Shown here piece by piece: positions 1-10,949 of a DNA stretch of 64,000 nucleotides (positions are counted from its first letter, which is position 1; each line of letters begins with the position of its first letter). A program made the translations under genes and the position numbers. Source of the DNA: Ignelater luminosus (lineage: Eukaryota; Arthropoda; Insecta; Coleoptera; Elateridae). The stretch spans positions 42,349-106,348 of the forward strand of contig VTPC01000662.1 in assembly GCA_011009095.1 (NCBI GenBank), in the 5' to 3' direction. The notes below the pieces were generated by a model. It was not told the origin of the DNA. It made no database searches and saw nothing but the letters and a program-made list of their open reading frames with translations.

Positions 1-1040
1 ATAATTAGAAAAGGAGATTCTTGATTTGTGCAATGATTGCAAGTCACTTTTTGATAGTTAAACATGTTAATGAGTTACTTAAGAAGAAAAGATACAATTT
101 GTATGCGATCCTGAAAATTTGGGCAATTAAATTTGTGGTAATTTAACATTTTATAATGGAGAATCCATAAAAAGACGAGAATTCGAAAAAACCAACATCT
201 TCATAATATTTATCAAGCTTTAATGATCGTTCATTGTTTTTACAACAAAATATGCTTAAATTCCGTCATGACTATTCTTCCATAACCCAACTTGAAACGC
301 CTTCTTTTTTTATTTTACTTCGAAATTAAAAAGCGCACAAAGCCACGCGGTGTAAGCACCAATAAGTATAATTCAATTAAATATGGCCACTAATATAAAT
401 AAATCGAAAGGAGTAACCTTAAAGAACAATAATTGATTAACGAAATAAAAGTCATAATTGATAAGAGACGACTTGAATGGATATAAAGAATATTAAATAA
501 TCAAAGTTGTTCCAGACAAAAGAAAAAAAATAGATAATTTAAGTGTGTTGTTCAATATGGTTCACCTGGTCATATTCCACTTTCACTTACATACCACTAA
601 TCAAAATCAAAACTAGAAGAACCAATAATTGAACCACGCCTGCTGCAATTCAATGATCCAATGGCAAGAAACGATACTTGAACGCATTATGTAGTGTGGT
701 TGAGACAGGAAATGTGAATAAATTTCCAACTGCATTAGAGAATTTACAAGAGATATATGTATGTATGCACATATACATATTATGTACGTCTACAAACCTA
801 ATTCGAATAATTAATTAATCTTTAAATTCAATTATGTTAACACACTTTTATAAATTCGACAAGTAACTAGAACACTTAAAAATTATGACATCACAGAATA
901 TATCAATTTCTTAATCTTGTTATAAAACGTTCGGAGGTTGTGTCATATTTTCGGAATATATTGCGGGTCTCGCATTTCTTTTTATTTATGGAATGCAATT
1001 TATATCTAAATATGAAAGCTAATTTTAAACTGCAATTGTG
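1..1040. other. AT-rich intergenic DNA, no gene seen
   Basis: No open frame with protein-family signal, RNA gene or transposon motif was recognised. There is a short alternating stretch of TATGTATG and CACATATACATA type near 755-790, typical of simple AT-rich spacer. Confidence 0.6.
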
Positions 1041-1050
1041 CTTGTGTCAG

Positions 1051-1161
1051 AAGTGGCTCGATGTGACATGTACAGACAGTTTGTACGTGCGGCGCGTACT
1101 ACCGCAGGAGCTTCCCATCATATCTGCTGACATCTCGCATGAACCCGGTGGCCGATCTTAA
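1051..1161 (+). other. Possible terminal coding exon (unknown protein)
   Basis: A 36-codon open stretch begins directly after a plausible splice acceptor (tgtgcttgtgtcag, ending 1050) and runs to TAA at 1159-1161. It is clearly more GC-rich than the surrounding DNA and uses codons such as cgg, cgc, ccg and cag that are rare in the flanks. The predicted peptide includes KWLDVTC, VRRVLPQELP and a final HEPGGRS. I do not recognise the protein. There is no obvious AATAAA close downstream. It could be the last exon of a host gene on the plus strand, a scrap of an old transposon, or chance. No upstream exon is visible in the window. Confidence 0.22.
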
Positions 1162-2780
1162 GAATTTACATAAACTCATAAAACTTTTTCCAGGATATCT
1201 CTCTTGCCTCCTTTTTTACATCTATTATGTTGCGTCCCTTTCTTTCTTCTTTTTAGTTAGTAACAAAGGAAGAATATATCAAAATTCTATTCTGATTAAT
1301 TAGACTTGTTAAATCAGAAATTTCTCTTTTATACTTGATAACAAAAAGTATTAAAAAAAAAGCTCTAACAAAGCCTTATTTTAATGTAAAAGTGCGAAGC
1401 AAAGTTATAAAATGTTATAAAAGGCACGAAATAGTAAAAGACGCATTAGATACAATAACATTCGATTGGTTAAACGGTTTCGAGAAAATGAAGAGTTGTG
1501 ATATAAATAATATTAATAATATTCAAAGTTTGATTTTTCAATCAACATTATTGGGGGCTAAAAGGAACGGATTTAAATAGAATTTGCTGATTCAGATGTA
1601 AATTGCCGATTTCAAATTATTATTTTTCTAAAACTCTTTAAAAACACGAAATTAATAAAAATTAAAATCGCCAACGGAAACCAAAGCATAACCAATCCAT
1701 CTACACTAGTTATACTGCTTAGAATTGCTTACTGAACAATTAAATATTGGAAACGTATTAACAACGAACAAAGAATTACTAGAAATATTCAGCCTTTGCA
1801 GAGCATATCTAATTCATACATACATTTCAACACACTGCATTTAACATAGACTATCAGAAATTGGAAGGTCAACGAACTATTTGAAATATACAATAGAAGG
1901 AATCTTATAAATCGTAAGTAAGAAGTCAAAATGTTTCTCATGAGGTTTAGATGGATCAATCAAATCATACTAGAGCTACACTTCACTAAGCTTTCTGTAA
2001 CTATCTTGAATAAATTTTTATCTACTCTGAAATGATTTATTCTAAGTTGCTAATTGTTGTTAGTCCAATGTTTCCCTTTTGTCTTTACAACCGAAGATCA
2101 CACTCACCTGCTTCATATTTTAATGTTAGCAATGTAATTTATACTAATGAAATTTATTTATTTAGTAATGTGGATTTTTGTCCTGCGAACTATTTTGCTG
2201 ACCTCTTTTACTCGAGCTCTGTGCACGAGTTCGTTTTATATACTTGCAAGTATTGGCGTAACTGCCGCCTCCGCAAACCCTGCGGAGCTTAGAGAACTCT
2301 TCGACCTCTTCTAATTTACTGTTTGTATAAAAGTCATTCATGCAAAGGCATACGCATGTAATCGGCGCCATGATCTTCCCGAAGGAAAGCAGTGACTTCA
2401 GAAGTCGAAGTTATTGGTTGAAAATTTGTAATCGAAGAATGACCATCGCCCGAGTTAGGCAAAGAAAACCGGTAGGCGTCACCACAAAGACCCCCGCATA
2501 TGGACTCTCAGCCCAGGCTTAAACGACTGGTTGTAGTCAACGTCTCGTCAACAAATGGTGCAAATAAGCAAATAAATAGCAAGCACGACAAAAAGAAAAG
2601 AAAGAAAAACCGAAGACTTTCTGAATGGCAACACGATCCCTACGAAAGCACTCCATGATAATCCCAGAAGCCTAGACAAAAACGATTTTATCATCATTCA
2701 GAACTGGAGGCAGTAGGTTTACTTCCGTCACTGGCACTTTTTGCGGCTAGCTTCCGAACTTGATAAAAGAAACAAGACAA
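1162..2780. other. Intergenic, no supported gene
   Basis: AT-rich to about 2200, then rising GC content toward the block that follows. Short open frames on both strands (for example 1335-1580 and 2032-2292) rely on non-ATG starts or show no family motif, and I do not support them as genes. Confidence 0.55.
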
Positions 2781-2799
2781 ATATCTGATAAAAGATACC

Positions 2800-3490
2800 A
2801 TGGACCCAAATTTTTTCAAGCATCAGTTCATCAACAACTCTCTCGGGGCGGTGGAAGAAATTTACACATCAGCCCTAGTACCCGCCTAGCCCTCTACAAA
2901 AGACACCACGAAGGTCCAGCAGGACCAGGACCAAATCGTTCACCGCCACCGCCCCTCAAGCCAAGGCGTAACAACCCGGTATTACGCCAGGGCACTACAG
3001 TAGGCACAGGTAAGCGACGCGAGATCGCACTCCTCACTAGTTTCCATCCACAGCACCGACACCAAACCGGACCACGACAACGGCTTTAGAGAAGTCGCCG
3101 GTCATTCCAGAACGATACACCGCAGAACCACAGCCGGCATCCACGGTTAATCGCTTCACCGCTTTACGACCCGAGAGCGACGCCGTATTGCACGGAAGCC
3201 GAGTCACATGTCCTCTAAGGATGCCACCGATGAAAACTGCCGGATATCCCCAAGTAGCGAGCGCGTCGACAGCAGACACAAACCGGGGTCGCCCAATCCC
3301 AGGACTCGACCGCCAAGCAGCCTCCTCCAGTCCCGGCGAGAAGCGCGAGCCAACCGCACTAGCCAAACGCACCGGTCTCGACTTCGACAAGCTCTTCAGG
3401 GTACTGAAGACGCTCGGTAGGAATCTCTGAGAGGCCTTCGGCCTTGTTGAGATGCTGACCGCTGTAGGATAATTCGTCAAGGAAGTCATG
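2800..3490 (+). pseudogene. GC-rich decayed ORF1/gag-like reading frame
   Basis: A frame starting at an ATG in a strong initiation context (taccATGG, 2800) runs for about 620 nt with only three internal stops. It starts MDPNFFKHQF and later becomes rich in Arg, Ser, Pro and His, as in retroelement nucleic-acid-binding ORF1 proteins. In a second frame the stretch after 3360 reads LDFDKLFRVLKTLG, then VEMLTAV and FVKEVMATWGA, a helical segment of a kind found near the end of LINE ORF1 proteins. GC content is far above the flanks. The assignment to an ORF1 is inference from composition and context; no zinc knuckle was found. It is followed by a dispersed hairpin repeat, and a further open stretch (3830-4040) continues in the same style. 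Confidence 0.3.
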
Positions 3491-3609
3491 GCTACCTGGG
3501 GAGCCTAAAAGACACAATACCACCCCCCCCAGTTGGTCAAGACCAGAAAAATTACCGAGCGACGTAGTTGCGTTTCCAGTGATACGCTCCCATTCGGGAG
3601 GCCCAAAAC

Positions 3610-3830
3610 ATCCTAGCGTTTTTCCGTGGTTTCCCCTAGTGTTGAAGGCAAATGCCGGAATAGCATTTTCCACGGCTCTACCACCACTAACCCACCAATT
3701 CGGTTTTGAGCTCGACACTCTGGGGCCCCGGGCCGATCTGTGGCATTACCGCTGGCCGCCCCGGCGATTTGCCGCGGCCTTCCGGGAAAGACCCGTTTTC
3801 TTTTTCTTCCCCCTCTTCGCTCTTATCGAA
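3610..3830 (+). repeat. Dispersed GC-rich hairpin repeat, copy A
   Basis: Contains CCGTGG (3624-3629) and CCACGG (3670-3675) as inverted arms around AGGCAAATGCCGG (3646-3658), followed about 140 bp later by GGAAAGACCCGTTTTC (3785-3800). The same ordered motifs recur at 16506-16648, so this is a repeated element and not unique sequence. I have seen the AGGCAAATGCCGG core in non-coding repeats of other arthropods, but cannot name the family with certainty. The interval between is very GC-rich (a ggccccgggcc stretch near 3723). Confidence 0.5.
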
Positions 3831-4099
3831 CGACATCTTCAACACCTCCAATTCAAGAAAAGTCGCGCCGCCAACCCATCACCGCCAAGCAGCATCTGCA
3901 GAGAAATCCTTGAAGGCCTCCCAAGCCTACTTTACTGCCTTGCTTTCAATATACGAAGATCCAGTGCTCCAACCACCGACATCACCACCGGAAGAGCGCT
4001 ATGTTCTTTCATCAACACCACACCACTACATTCCAGACTGAAGAGAAGTTTTACAACTTCGATGATTATTATCCGTTACTGGAAATGACTGAAATGCTA

Positions 4100-4770
4100 G
4101 TTTTAATGGATAGCAGGATTTATTCGTAACAATAGCAACGTAACGTAGCAATAAGCCAGAGGGACTGAATCGACAATACTCTCAAGTTCACGATTTTGTA
4201 AGAAGCGCATAATTCTAGCTTGCGGTGGATCACAACGCAACGGTGTTTGGTTGCGCCACTGTTTGAACGCTCTGATCCAAGTCTATGTAGAAATAATTCA
4301 GTAACTCATCAAACCTGTGGTACATGTGATCTAATCCCTTCCGTTTTATTTGAATTTGCTAAAAGGGGCAGAGTCAATAGTGTGGTTGACAAAAGATTTT
4401 GACACATTTTGACGGAATCGCGAGATAAGCTCTATTTAACTATAAACCATTTTTATAAATAAAAATCATTAAATATCAATACTTGCTGTTGGAAGAAATC
4501 TTTGGACAATATTCAAGCTTCTTCTTTTTGGTTGTGACCTAGATTTGATAGTAGATCAGATCTGTTTGTTTCCTATTTAGTTAGTTACCTGAATTTCAGT
4601 TTGAATCGTGAATGTTCGTTCCAACCCTAATACATCTTTGTTCATGAAGTTAAAGAAACAAAATAGCAACAGTGATTATCTAGCTTGTGAGTATTTCGTA
4701 GGGATGATTGTATTACTATTGTTGTTGATGTTGGCTTCCGAAGGAGTATGGAGGATATCGAGGGCGCTTA
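4100..4770. other. Intergenic, no supported gene
   Basis: Nothing recognisable on either strand. The short frame at 4220-4402 has no family signal. Confidence 0.5.
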
Positions 4771-4779
4771 TTATGGTCT

Positions 4780-4965
4780 TATAACATAGAAGAGCACGGG
4801 AGCCATCAAGGGGGCTGAATTGGCTCTTATAAAGGCAAATTTACCCGCAGAAAGTAATTTTAGGGCAGATATCTGATCTAAATAATTTAGTTCTGACAGT
4901 CAAGCTGTAACATATACGAACCTGTTTGTTGTATATATAAACCGATTCGGCCAATTTGGTCTTAT
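4780..4965 (+). pseudogene. RNase H domain fragment of a non-LTR retrotransposon
   Basis: One frame reads GAIKGAELALIKANLP, two stops, then SSDSQAV. This is the middle of the RNase H fold carried by R1/I-type LINEs: the helix with the conserved Glu (KGAELALIKA) followed by the strand and Asp (SDSQA). The upstream TDGSK strand is not clearly present. No reverse transcriptase of the same strand lies immediately 5', so this is an isolated relic. Confidence is moderate because the match is short. Confidence 0.45.
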
Positions 4966-5399
4966 AAAAAGAAAGCAAGCGATACCCAGAAGCCTTCCTA
5001 CGATGCAAGCGTTCTTGGTAGAAGTATCAGCACGGCTGAGTTGTAAATGTACGGTGCAAGAGAAAAAAGTTATGGCAAAATAGGTTAAATTTCTGTCAAT
5101 GAATGTGATGCAAATAATTGCAATCTCTTTTCGAAATAACGTATGGACTTGACCATAAGCCGTAGAATTTAAAATGTTTTTGGAAAAATCAATCACGCAT
5201 TCTACGGGAAAAATGTAAGAGCGAATTATTTTTCGTCAAGACGATTGTTAATTCAAAAAGTAGAAAAATTTTCCAGTGGCGTAATAATTTCCTTGGGGGT
5301 AATAGTCCAGCCTTTCCCCCATATCGTCCACCTCTAGTAAGAATATTAAAAACAAAACTACGTAAAATGGTAGACGCGTTAGACTAACAGGCATGTAGA

Positions 5400-5690
5400 A
5401 AACTTCATTCAGATATCTCACCTTGTTCTTGAAATATTGGTCTCGCGGTCTCGATGTCCGCCTCAGTTTTAAGTGAGATGTTTAGGGTTAACTTCTCGTT
5501 GATAAATTTTTGAATGCCTATTGCTGAGGCTAGATCTGTGATAAGGACGTCGGTTGTTGGAGTGATCAGAACAGAAGTATGATCGGAAGTTAAGTCAAAG
5601 CATGATCTTGCAAAACCTTGAGGAATGTCTTTGGTTACGACAAACTCAATTAAGTCGAGCAGTTTGGCCATATCAAATGGTCAGTATGAA
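5400..5690 (-). pseudogene. Jockey-type LINE endonuclease C-terminus, inverted segment
   Basis: The minus-strand frame reads LLDLIEFVVTKDIPQGF, then DLTSDHTSVLIT and SLKTEADIETA. This is the end of the apurinic-type endonuclease of jockey-clade elements, with the conserved SDH motif, followed by the start of the linker to the reverse transcriptase. The reverse transcriptase that would normally follow lies directly next to it on the opposite strand from about 5740. The two pieces are therefore head to head, as expected when the 5' part of one LINE was inverted during integration (twin priming). The frame is open over about 88 codons but is only a fragment. Confidence 0.7.
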
Positions 5691-5739
5691 TCTACAGTAA
5701 CCAACAAAAAATTCAAATGTCCAACCCTCACAAAACAAA

Positions 5740-6672
5740 AGACTGAGGAAAATAGAAGACTTCGTACAGAGTGACACACAATTCAAAACGACTGAAAGCA
5801 AAATATTACTCAATAGCTGCTCGATAATCACAAAACGATTGCATCCAAACATTCCTCAAAAACCTCTCGCCTACTAAATCCACTGATTATTCTCTATGGA
5901 GGACAACGAAAAAGCTAAAACAAGTTAAGAAAAACTCAACACCTATTCAAATTTCACTAGGGACATGGACGAACGTCTTTGCCAGTTATTTAGCAACTAT
6001 CTTTCAACCGAACTCCTCAGAAAACGATTCAGTTGAAGAACACTTACTTACTCGATTTTTAGAATCATTTTACCAGCTCGAACCGCTAGCTAAGCGATTC
6101 AAAAACATTGAGATTCAAGAAATAATTAATAGTTTAAACCATAAGAAGACACCGAGTTACGACCTTATCTCTGGCAGAATCCTCCAACAATTACCTGCTA
6201 TAGGAGTTAAATATCTTACCCAGCTCTTCAATGCTGTGCTTTTCCTAGAAAACTTTCCCACTATTTATCCTAAATCCAGGTATATCTCCACGTGACCTTC
6301 AATCCTAGCGGCCGTTAAGTCTTCTCTCTACTATATCTGAAGTCCTAGAGAAGCTTTTACTTCACATACTCCTACCAGTAGTAGAAAGGAGCGAACTCAT
6401 ACCCAATCATCAATTCGGCTTCTGACATGTGCACTCTACAATAAAACAAATCCACCGTGTAGTACAAAGAATTAACGAATTCCTTGAACACAAGCAATAC
6501 TCGACATCTTCCAGGCCTTCGACAAGCTTCTTTACAAATTAAGCCAGTTGCTTCCTTCAAACTACTACCTTCTCCTCAAATCTTACCTGATCAACAAACA
6601 TTGTTTTTAAATGGAAACCGAGTAATCCGAACTGTTCCAGGTTGATGCCGGCGTCCCTCAAGGTTCAAATCA
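5740..6672 (+). pseudogene. Jockey-type LINE: linker and N-terminal half of reverse transcriptase
   Basis: Pieces in shifting frames give DYSLWRTTKKLKQV, then FQPNSSEND, EIQEIINSLNHKKTPSYDL, LTQLFNAVLFLENFP, FQAFDKLLYKL and finally AGVPQGSN. These are, in order, the linker, fingers and palm motifs A and B of jockey-clade reverse transcriptase. Multiple frameshifts and stops show it is dead. It breaks off at PQGS, just before the YADD active-site block, where an RTE fragment begins. The same element resumes at about 7892. By comparison with the better copy at 13.2-16.2 kb, roughly 300 bp containing the YADD motif are missing. Confidence 0.8.
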
Positions 6673-7885
6673 ACATTCATAGCTATTCTAAAGAAAGTAA
6701 ACTCATTAAATTATGACGATTACAGGATGGTTAGCCTTATGTCCCATATCCTAAAAATTTACTTAAGAATTATACATACGCGCATCTATAAAAAGTGCGA
6801 AAATCTTGGTAGACAACTGTCAGTTTGGATTTCGTGGCGAAGCACTCTTCTCTCTAAATGTGCTAACTTAGAGATATACTGACATGAACGTAATCGTCTA
6901 CGCATGCTTCATTAATTATAAAAAGGCTTCTGATTGCGTTAAACACGAAAAGCTAATCGAAATCTTACGTGAGACCGGAACTGACTGACAAGAGATAAGA
7001 ACCATTTCAGAGCTGTACTGGTATCAGACAGCACAAGTTAAAGTTGAACAAGAAACAATAATATATTAATAAAGACAGAAGTGAAGCAAGGATGCATTGT
7101 TTCACCATTTTTGTTCAATCTTTACTCACAAGCAACTTTTAGAGAGACGCTCCATGAGGTGCAAAAAGGAACAAAAATAAATGGCATGATAGTGAATAAC
7201 ATCCGTTACGCTGATGACTGTGTCGTATTGGCAGACAATATAGCTAATCTACAAGAGTTAATAAACTACATTGTGAGGTATAGCAAGTATCATGGACTCT
7301 CTATGAATGTGACTAAGACAAAGCTCTTTGTTTTCGCAAAAACAAACGTTAACGCTAACTTATTAATTATCAAGAAACAAATAGAGCCAGTAAGTTCTTT
7401 TAAGTACTTGGGAACTAACATTAACAGTCAATGCAACTCAAAAAGAGAAATTAAATCAAGAATCGAACAATAAGGAAGGTCTTCTTCAGTATGAAACAGT
7501 TTTTTACCAAATCTGAATTAGCTCTTGAGCTTAGAATGCGTATGATCAGATGTTACGTCTTTCCCCATTCTATTATACGGATGCGAAAGTTGGACCACAA
7601 AAAAAAATAGATATCTTCGAGATGTATTTATACAGACGTATATTGAGAATACCGTGGGTATTAAGAATTACGAATGTAGAAGTTCTAGCTTGAATGCGAG
7701 AAAAAGAACTCATGCGAACAATAAGAGAAAGAAAAACAATTTACATAGTGCACTTAATGAGAAGCGAAAAAAAACAACTTTTTAAGATCAATAATAGAAG
7801 GCAAAATACAGGGAAAAATAACGATGGGAAGAAGACAGAATTCCTGGTTAAAAGGGCAGCAACATTCAGAATAATGATGGCCAAG
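6673..7885 (+). pseudogene. 5'-truncated RTE-type LINE nested in the jockey element
   Basis: Starts abruptly within the reverse transcriptase (NSLNYDDYRMVSLMSHILK) and continues through DNCQFGFRG, FINYKKASDCVKHEKL, VKQGCIVSPFLFNLY, the active site IRYADDCVVLADN (ORF 7081-7473), MNVTKTKLFVFAK, FKYLGTNINSQ and LLYGCESWT to a short C-terminal tail near 7860. Motif order and wording fit RTE/BovB-like elements. Frameshifts at about 6840, 7080, 7470 and 7600 make it a pseudogene, although the palm active site itself is intact. TCAAAT occurs at both ends (6665-6670 and 7886-7891), a possible target duplication. Confidence 0.8.
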
Positions 7886-7891
7886 TCAAAT

Positions 7892-8540
7892 AGCTAGGGT
7901 TACATCTCGACCGCAGGCTTACTAGGCGTCAACACATATTTAGAAAACGAAAACAACCTGACCTTACTCTTAGCAAAATGCACTGGATACTAAGCCCACA
8001 GGTCAAAATTGACCATCAGTAACAAAGTTATAATCTATAAAGACATCGTCAAACCCATAAGGACCTACGGTATTCAACTCTGTGGAACGGCCTCTACCTC
8101 CAACATCGAAATATTGGAACGATTTCAATTCAAAACTTTGCGCCTAAACACCATTCAAAATTCAGTTATCCGTAGAGACCTGAAGATGCCCACAATCAAA
8201 GAGGAAATTCGTCGCTTCAGTTCACAGTACCGCGTCTGCCCCAATCCCTTGGTAACAAACCCCATGCACCAACCCGTGAGCAGACGACTGCAAAGACATA
8301 CGCTCTCCGATCTGCCTTCCAGATTCTAAGTGAAAGTGATTTAGTGTTAGTGTTAGCTTTAAGTCTTAGTTCGTAAGTCTCGTTTTACTGGCCTTGGTCG
8401 CTAATTACAGGGGAGCCCCAATGGAATTTCTCTTACATGTCTTTATTTATAACCAACCAATTTCCTGAACGTGCCTGTACAGATTGTAAAACTATGGGAA
8501 AGCTAGGCGATAAAAAAATAAAAAATCACTAAATAATTTT
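7892..8540 (+). pseudogene. Jockey-type LINE: C-terminal domain and 3' end
   Basis: Resumes the jockey element at LGLHLDRRLTRRQHIF (about 7893), then YKDIVKPIRTYGIQLCG and SNIEILERFQFKTLR, and ends SDLPSRF with TAA at 8327-8329. The ORF 8009-8329 is open. GIQLxGxA and the S/T-N-IEI-x-ERFQ-K-LR wording are diagnostic of the jockey-clade C-terminus. A 3' UTR of about 200 bp follows and ends in an A-rich tail (gcgataaaaaaataaaaaa, near 8510-8527), so this is the true 3' end of the element. Confidence 0.8.
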
Positions 8541-8608
8541 AAAAAAATTAAAAATACGCAAAACAATGTTACTTTTTGTTATTCTAGCGCAACCGGCCCT
8601 AATCTGAA

Positions 8609-9050
8609 GATCTTTCCACGTCTTCAATGATATGACGTAATTCGTATTTTCGAGTCGATACTCTTTTGGTTATTTAGTGTTTACGAGTGTTTAAGAGTAG
8701 ATTTCCAGCGTCTTTTCCAAACTTTCCGCCATCTTTCCTGAATATTAACATTATGAAACACAATAATGCCTTACACCTCGGGTAGAAAGGCTCTGGATTA
8801 AGAAAAAGATAAAAAACAGTATCTGTGTAACTTTCTAATTTCGATTTGCAACTTTATAAATTGATCTTCTGTGTTTAGTATGACATGACGCAATTCGTAA
8901 TTTCGAACTAATAATCTGTTGGTTATTTTGTATCTACGAGTGTTTAGAGCAAATTTCCAGCGTTTTATTTTCCAGAATTTTCAGGCATTTAATAAGATTA
9001 TAAAAACCCATATCTGTAAGTCCCTAAATTCATTTTGAATTTGAAGCTTC
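8609..9050 (+). repeat. Diverged tandem duplication, unit about 253 bp
   Basis: ATGACGTAATTCGTATTTTCGA (from 8632) is repeated as ATGACGCAATTCGTAATTTCGA (from 8885). Shared downstream blocks follow in the same order: TTGGTTATTT, ACGAGTGTTTA, ATTTCCAGCGT, TTTTCCA and ATCTGTxxGT. The offset is about 253 bp. No coding potential or transposon end was seen. It is likely an old local duplication or the remnant of a tandem array. Confidence 0.55.
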
Positions 9051-9059
9051 ATAATTTCG

Positions 9060-10945
9060 CGAATTCTACAGTCTAAACGCTTAATCGATTATTTCAATGA
9101 ATGCCTATTGATAGATTTCTAAAAGTGAAATAAACAATAACAAACGCGAAGTGTCAATTAAAACATAAAAAGAACTTTTTGTCAGTTACTGTACTCAAGT
9201 AAAATTGCGTTTCTGATTGATCGACGTCATTTGTAATTGAAATTAGTTCGCATATTTTCCGGAGTTTTTCTGAACTTGGTCGCGCTGTGTTTCTAAATTG
9301 TCAGTGTGACAAATACTAGGTGTTTATTCAATATTGCGATTCTCTTTTGAGTTGGTATACCTACGAACATTGCTAGTATCTACTGTTATAGATAGAAATA
9401 AATTAAATTAATCTTCAGTAATTAAGATGAGATCTGTCAAAGTTAAGTTGAGTTATAAAAAACAGTAGTAAAAATTCATTGTGTTTTATTTGAACTACTT
9501 TCAAGGTAATTTTTTTATTACCAACTTAAAAGCAATAATCACTGTATTAAATGAACACCTGGTTCGTGCTTACCACACGAAGGCACCTTAAGAAATTAAA
9601 AAAATAATTCTGAATGCTATTCCATCTTTTTTGTCTTGTCTGTGATATATGATAACTGTTTTTCACTTCCCTTTTCATGCATTATCGATAATTATTTATT
9701 GTCCGTGTGTCAGAGGATAGACTAGTTACTTTCTCTTTCTAGTGAAAGAATCTGGGATATTTCTGATCTTCTAAGGACGTCTCTAAATCTAATTTCGAGG
9801 AAATCCGAAACCATGGAATTAAGTAGAAGACATTGCCATTCTACTTCCAAGTATATTACCAACGAGATTCGATCATAATAACCCATCATGTCCCACAAAC
9901 AAAAAATCTTCGACTCCCAAGTTTTGTCTTCTTCTCAACGATTCTAGCTTTCATGTTTCTATCTCTAGATTTGTCTTTTACTAGTCTCTTTTAAATAACA
10001 GCCTCTTTTACGTACGGTTTGTCAGGTCTTTCTTGACCGTTTCGCTTTGATTTGTAGTTTCGAATCTTGGGAGCTTGCTCAAAAAAACAAGGACATTTAA
10101 ATGCCCGTGACGGTCTATAGTATTGGTGCCTTCTTAAATCTCCACCTTCGTCATTTACGATCTTCTATTAAAATCACTAAGTCTCATACGTAATTTTTAA
10201 AAAATGAATGAATTTGCAAGGTTACCAAATATCTAAAGATATAAAATTTAATTTTCAGACTTCCTAATTGAAACAGACTTGATTCAAAGTGCCAAACAGA
10301 TTTTTGATTTTGGATTTTCCTTCTATTATTATCGAGTGCATTAGGTCTGAAGGCCCAAAGCCATTTATATGACCTGATCCTCTTATTTGTTTAGATAGCA
10401 TTATGGGTGTTATTTCTAGTACGTCTTATTACTTTTCGTATGAATTTCTTCCAAAACACCTACTAATCAACGAAAATTCAGTATTTTCCAGTCAGTTGTT
10501 AATTTCATCAGAAACAATCTTTTGTCATTTATTAATACGCTAATAATAGTTTAGAATATTTCACATATAAAACGAGTAAGGTTCGACATAGGAAGATTAC
10601 TTTTTAAGGTTGCAATAAAAAATTAAAATATTGTCAAAAATTAATCTTCTACTCTAGATAGTATACGTCAATTTAGTTCAAACTGAAGAAAGGGAGTATT
10701 ACTCGTATAAGATGCTTAAAAGCTAAACGCGTGAACGTCTAATTTATTGTATAACAGATCTCCAGATTAAGTCATTAAAAACTAATGAATAAACCGAGCC
10801 AGGCCAGCAGTGCATATATAAAAAATGAATTTGAATGAAAAAATTAAAGCAGCACACAAAGATGACTGATAAATAAATTGGTTAGGAATGCCGAGGGAAA
10901 GAAGAAGGACACACCATCGACCACCCGCCGACAGTTTTTTGTTTA
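9060..10945. other. Intergenic, no gene seen
   Basis: AT-rich DNA with no open frame longer than about 60 codons and no transposon motif recognised on either strand. Confidence 0.6.
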
Positions 10946-10949
10946 TTAA

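Noticed and set aside
3037..3718. Two long minus-strand frames in GC-rich DNA
   Set aside because: Long frames arise easily in GC-rich sequence; no motif or initiation context supports them, and the plus strand has a better ORF1-like reading.
6650..6680. GGTTCAAATC as a tRNA T-arm
   Set aside because: No acceptor, D or anticodon stems around it; the site is coding sequence of a LINE (PQGS).
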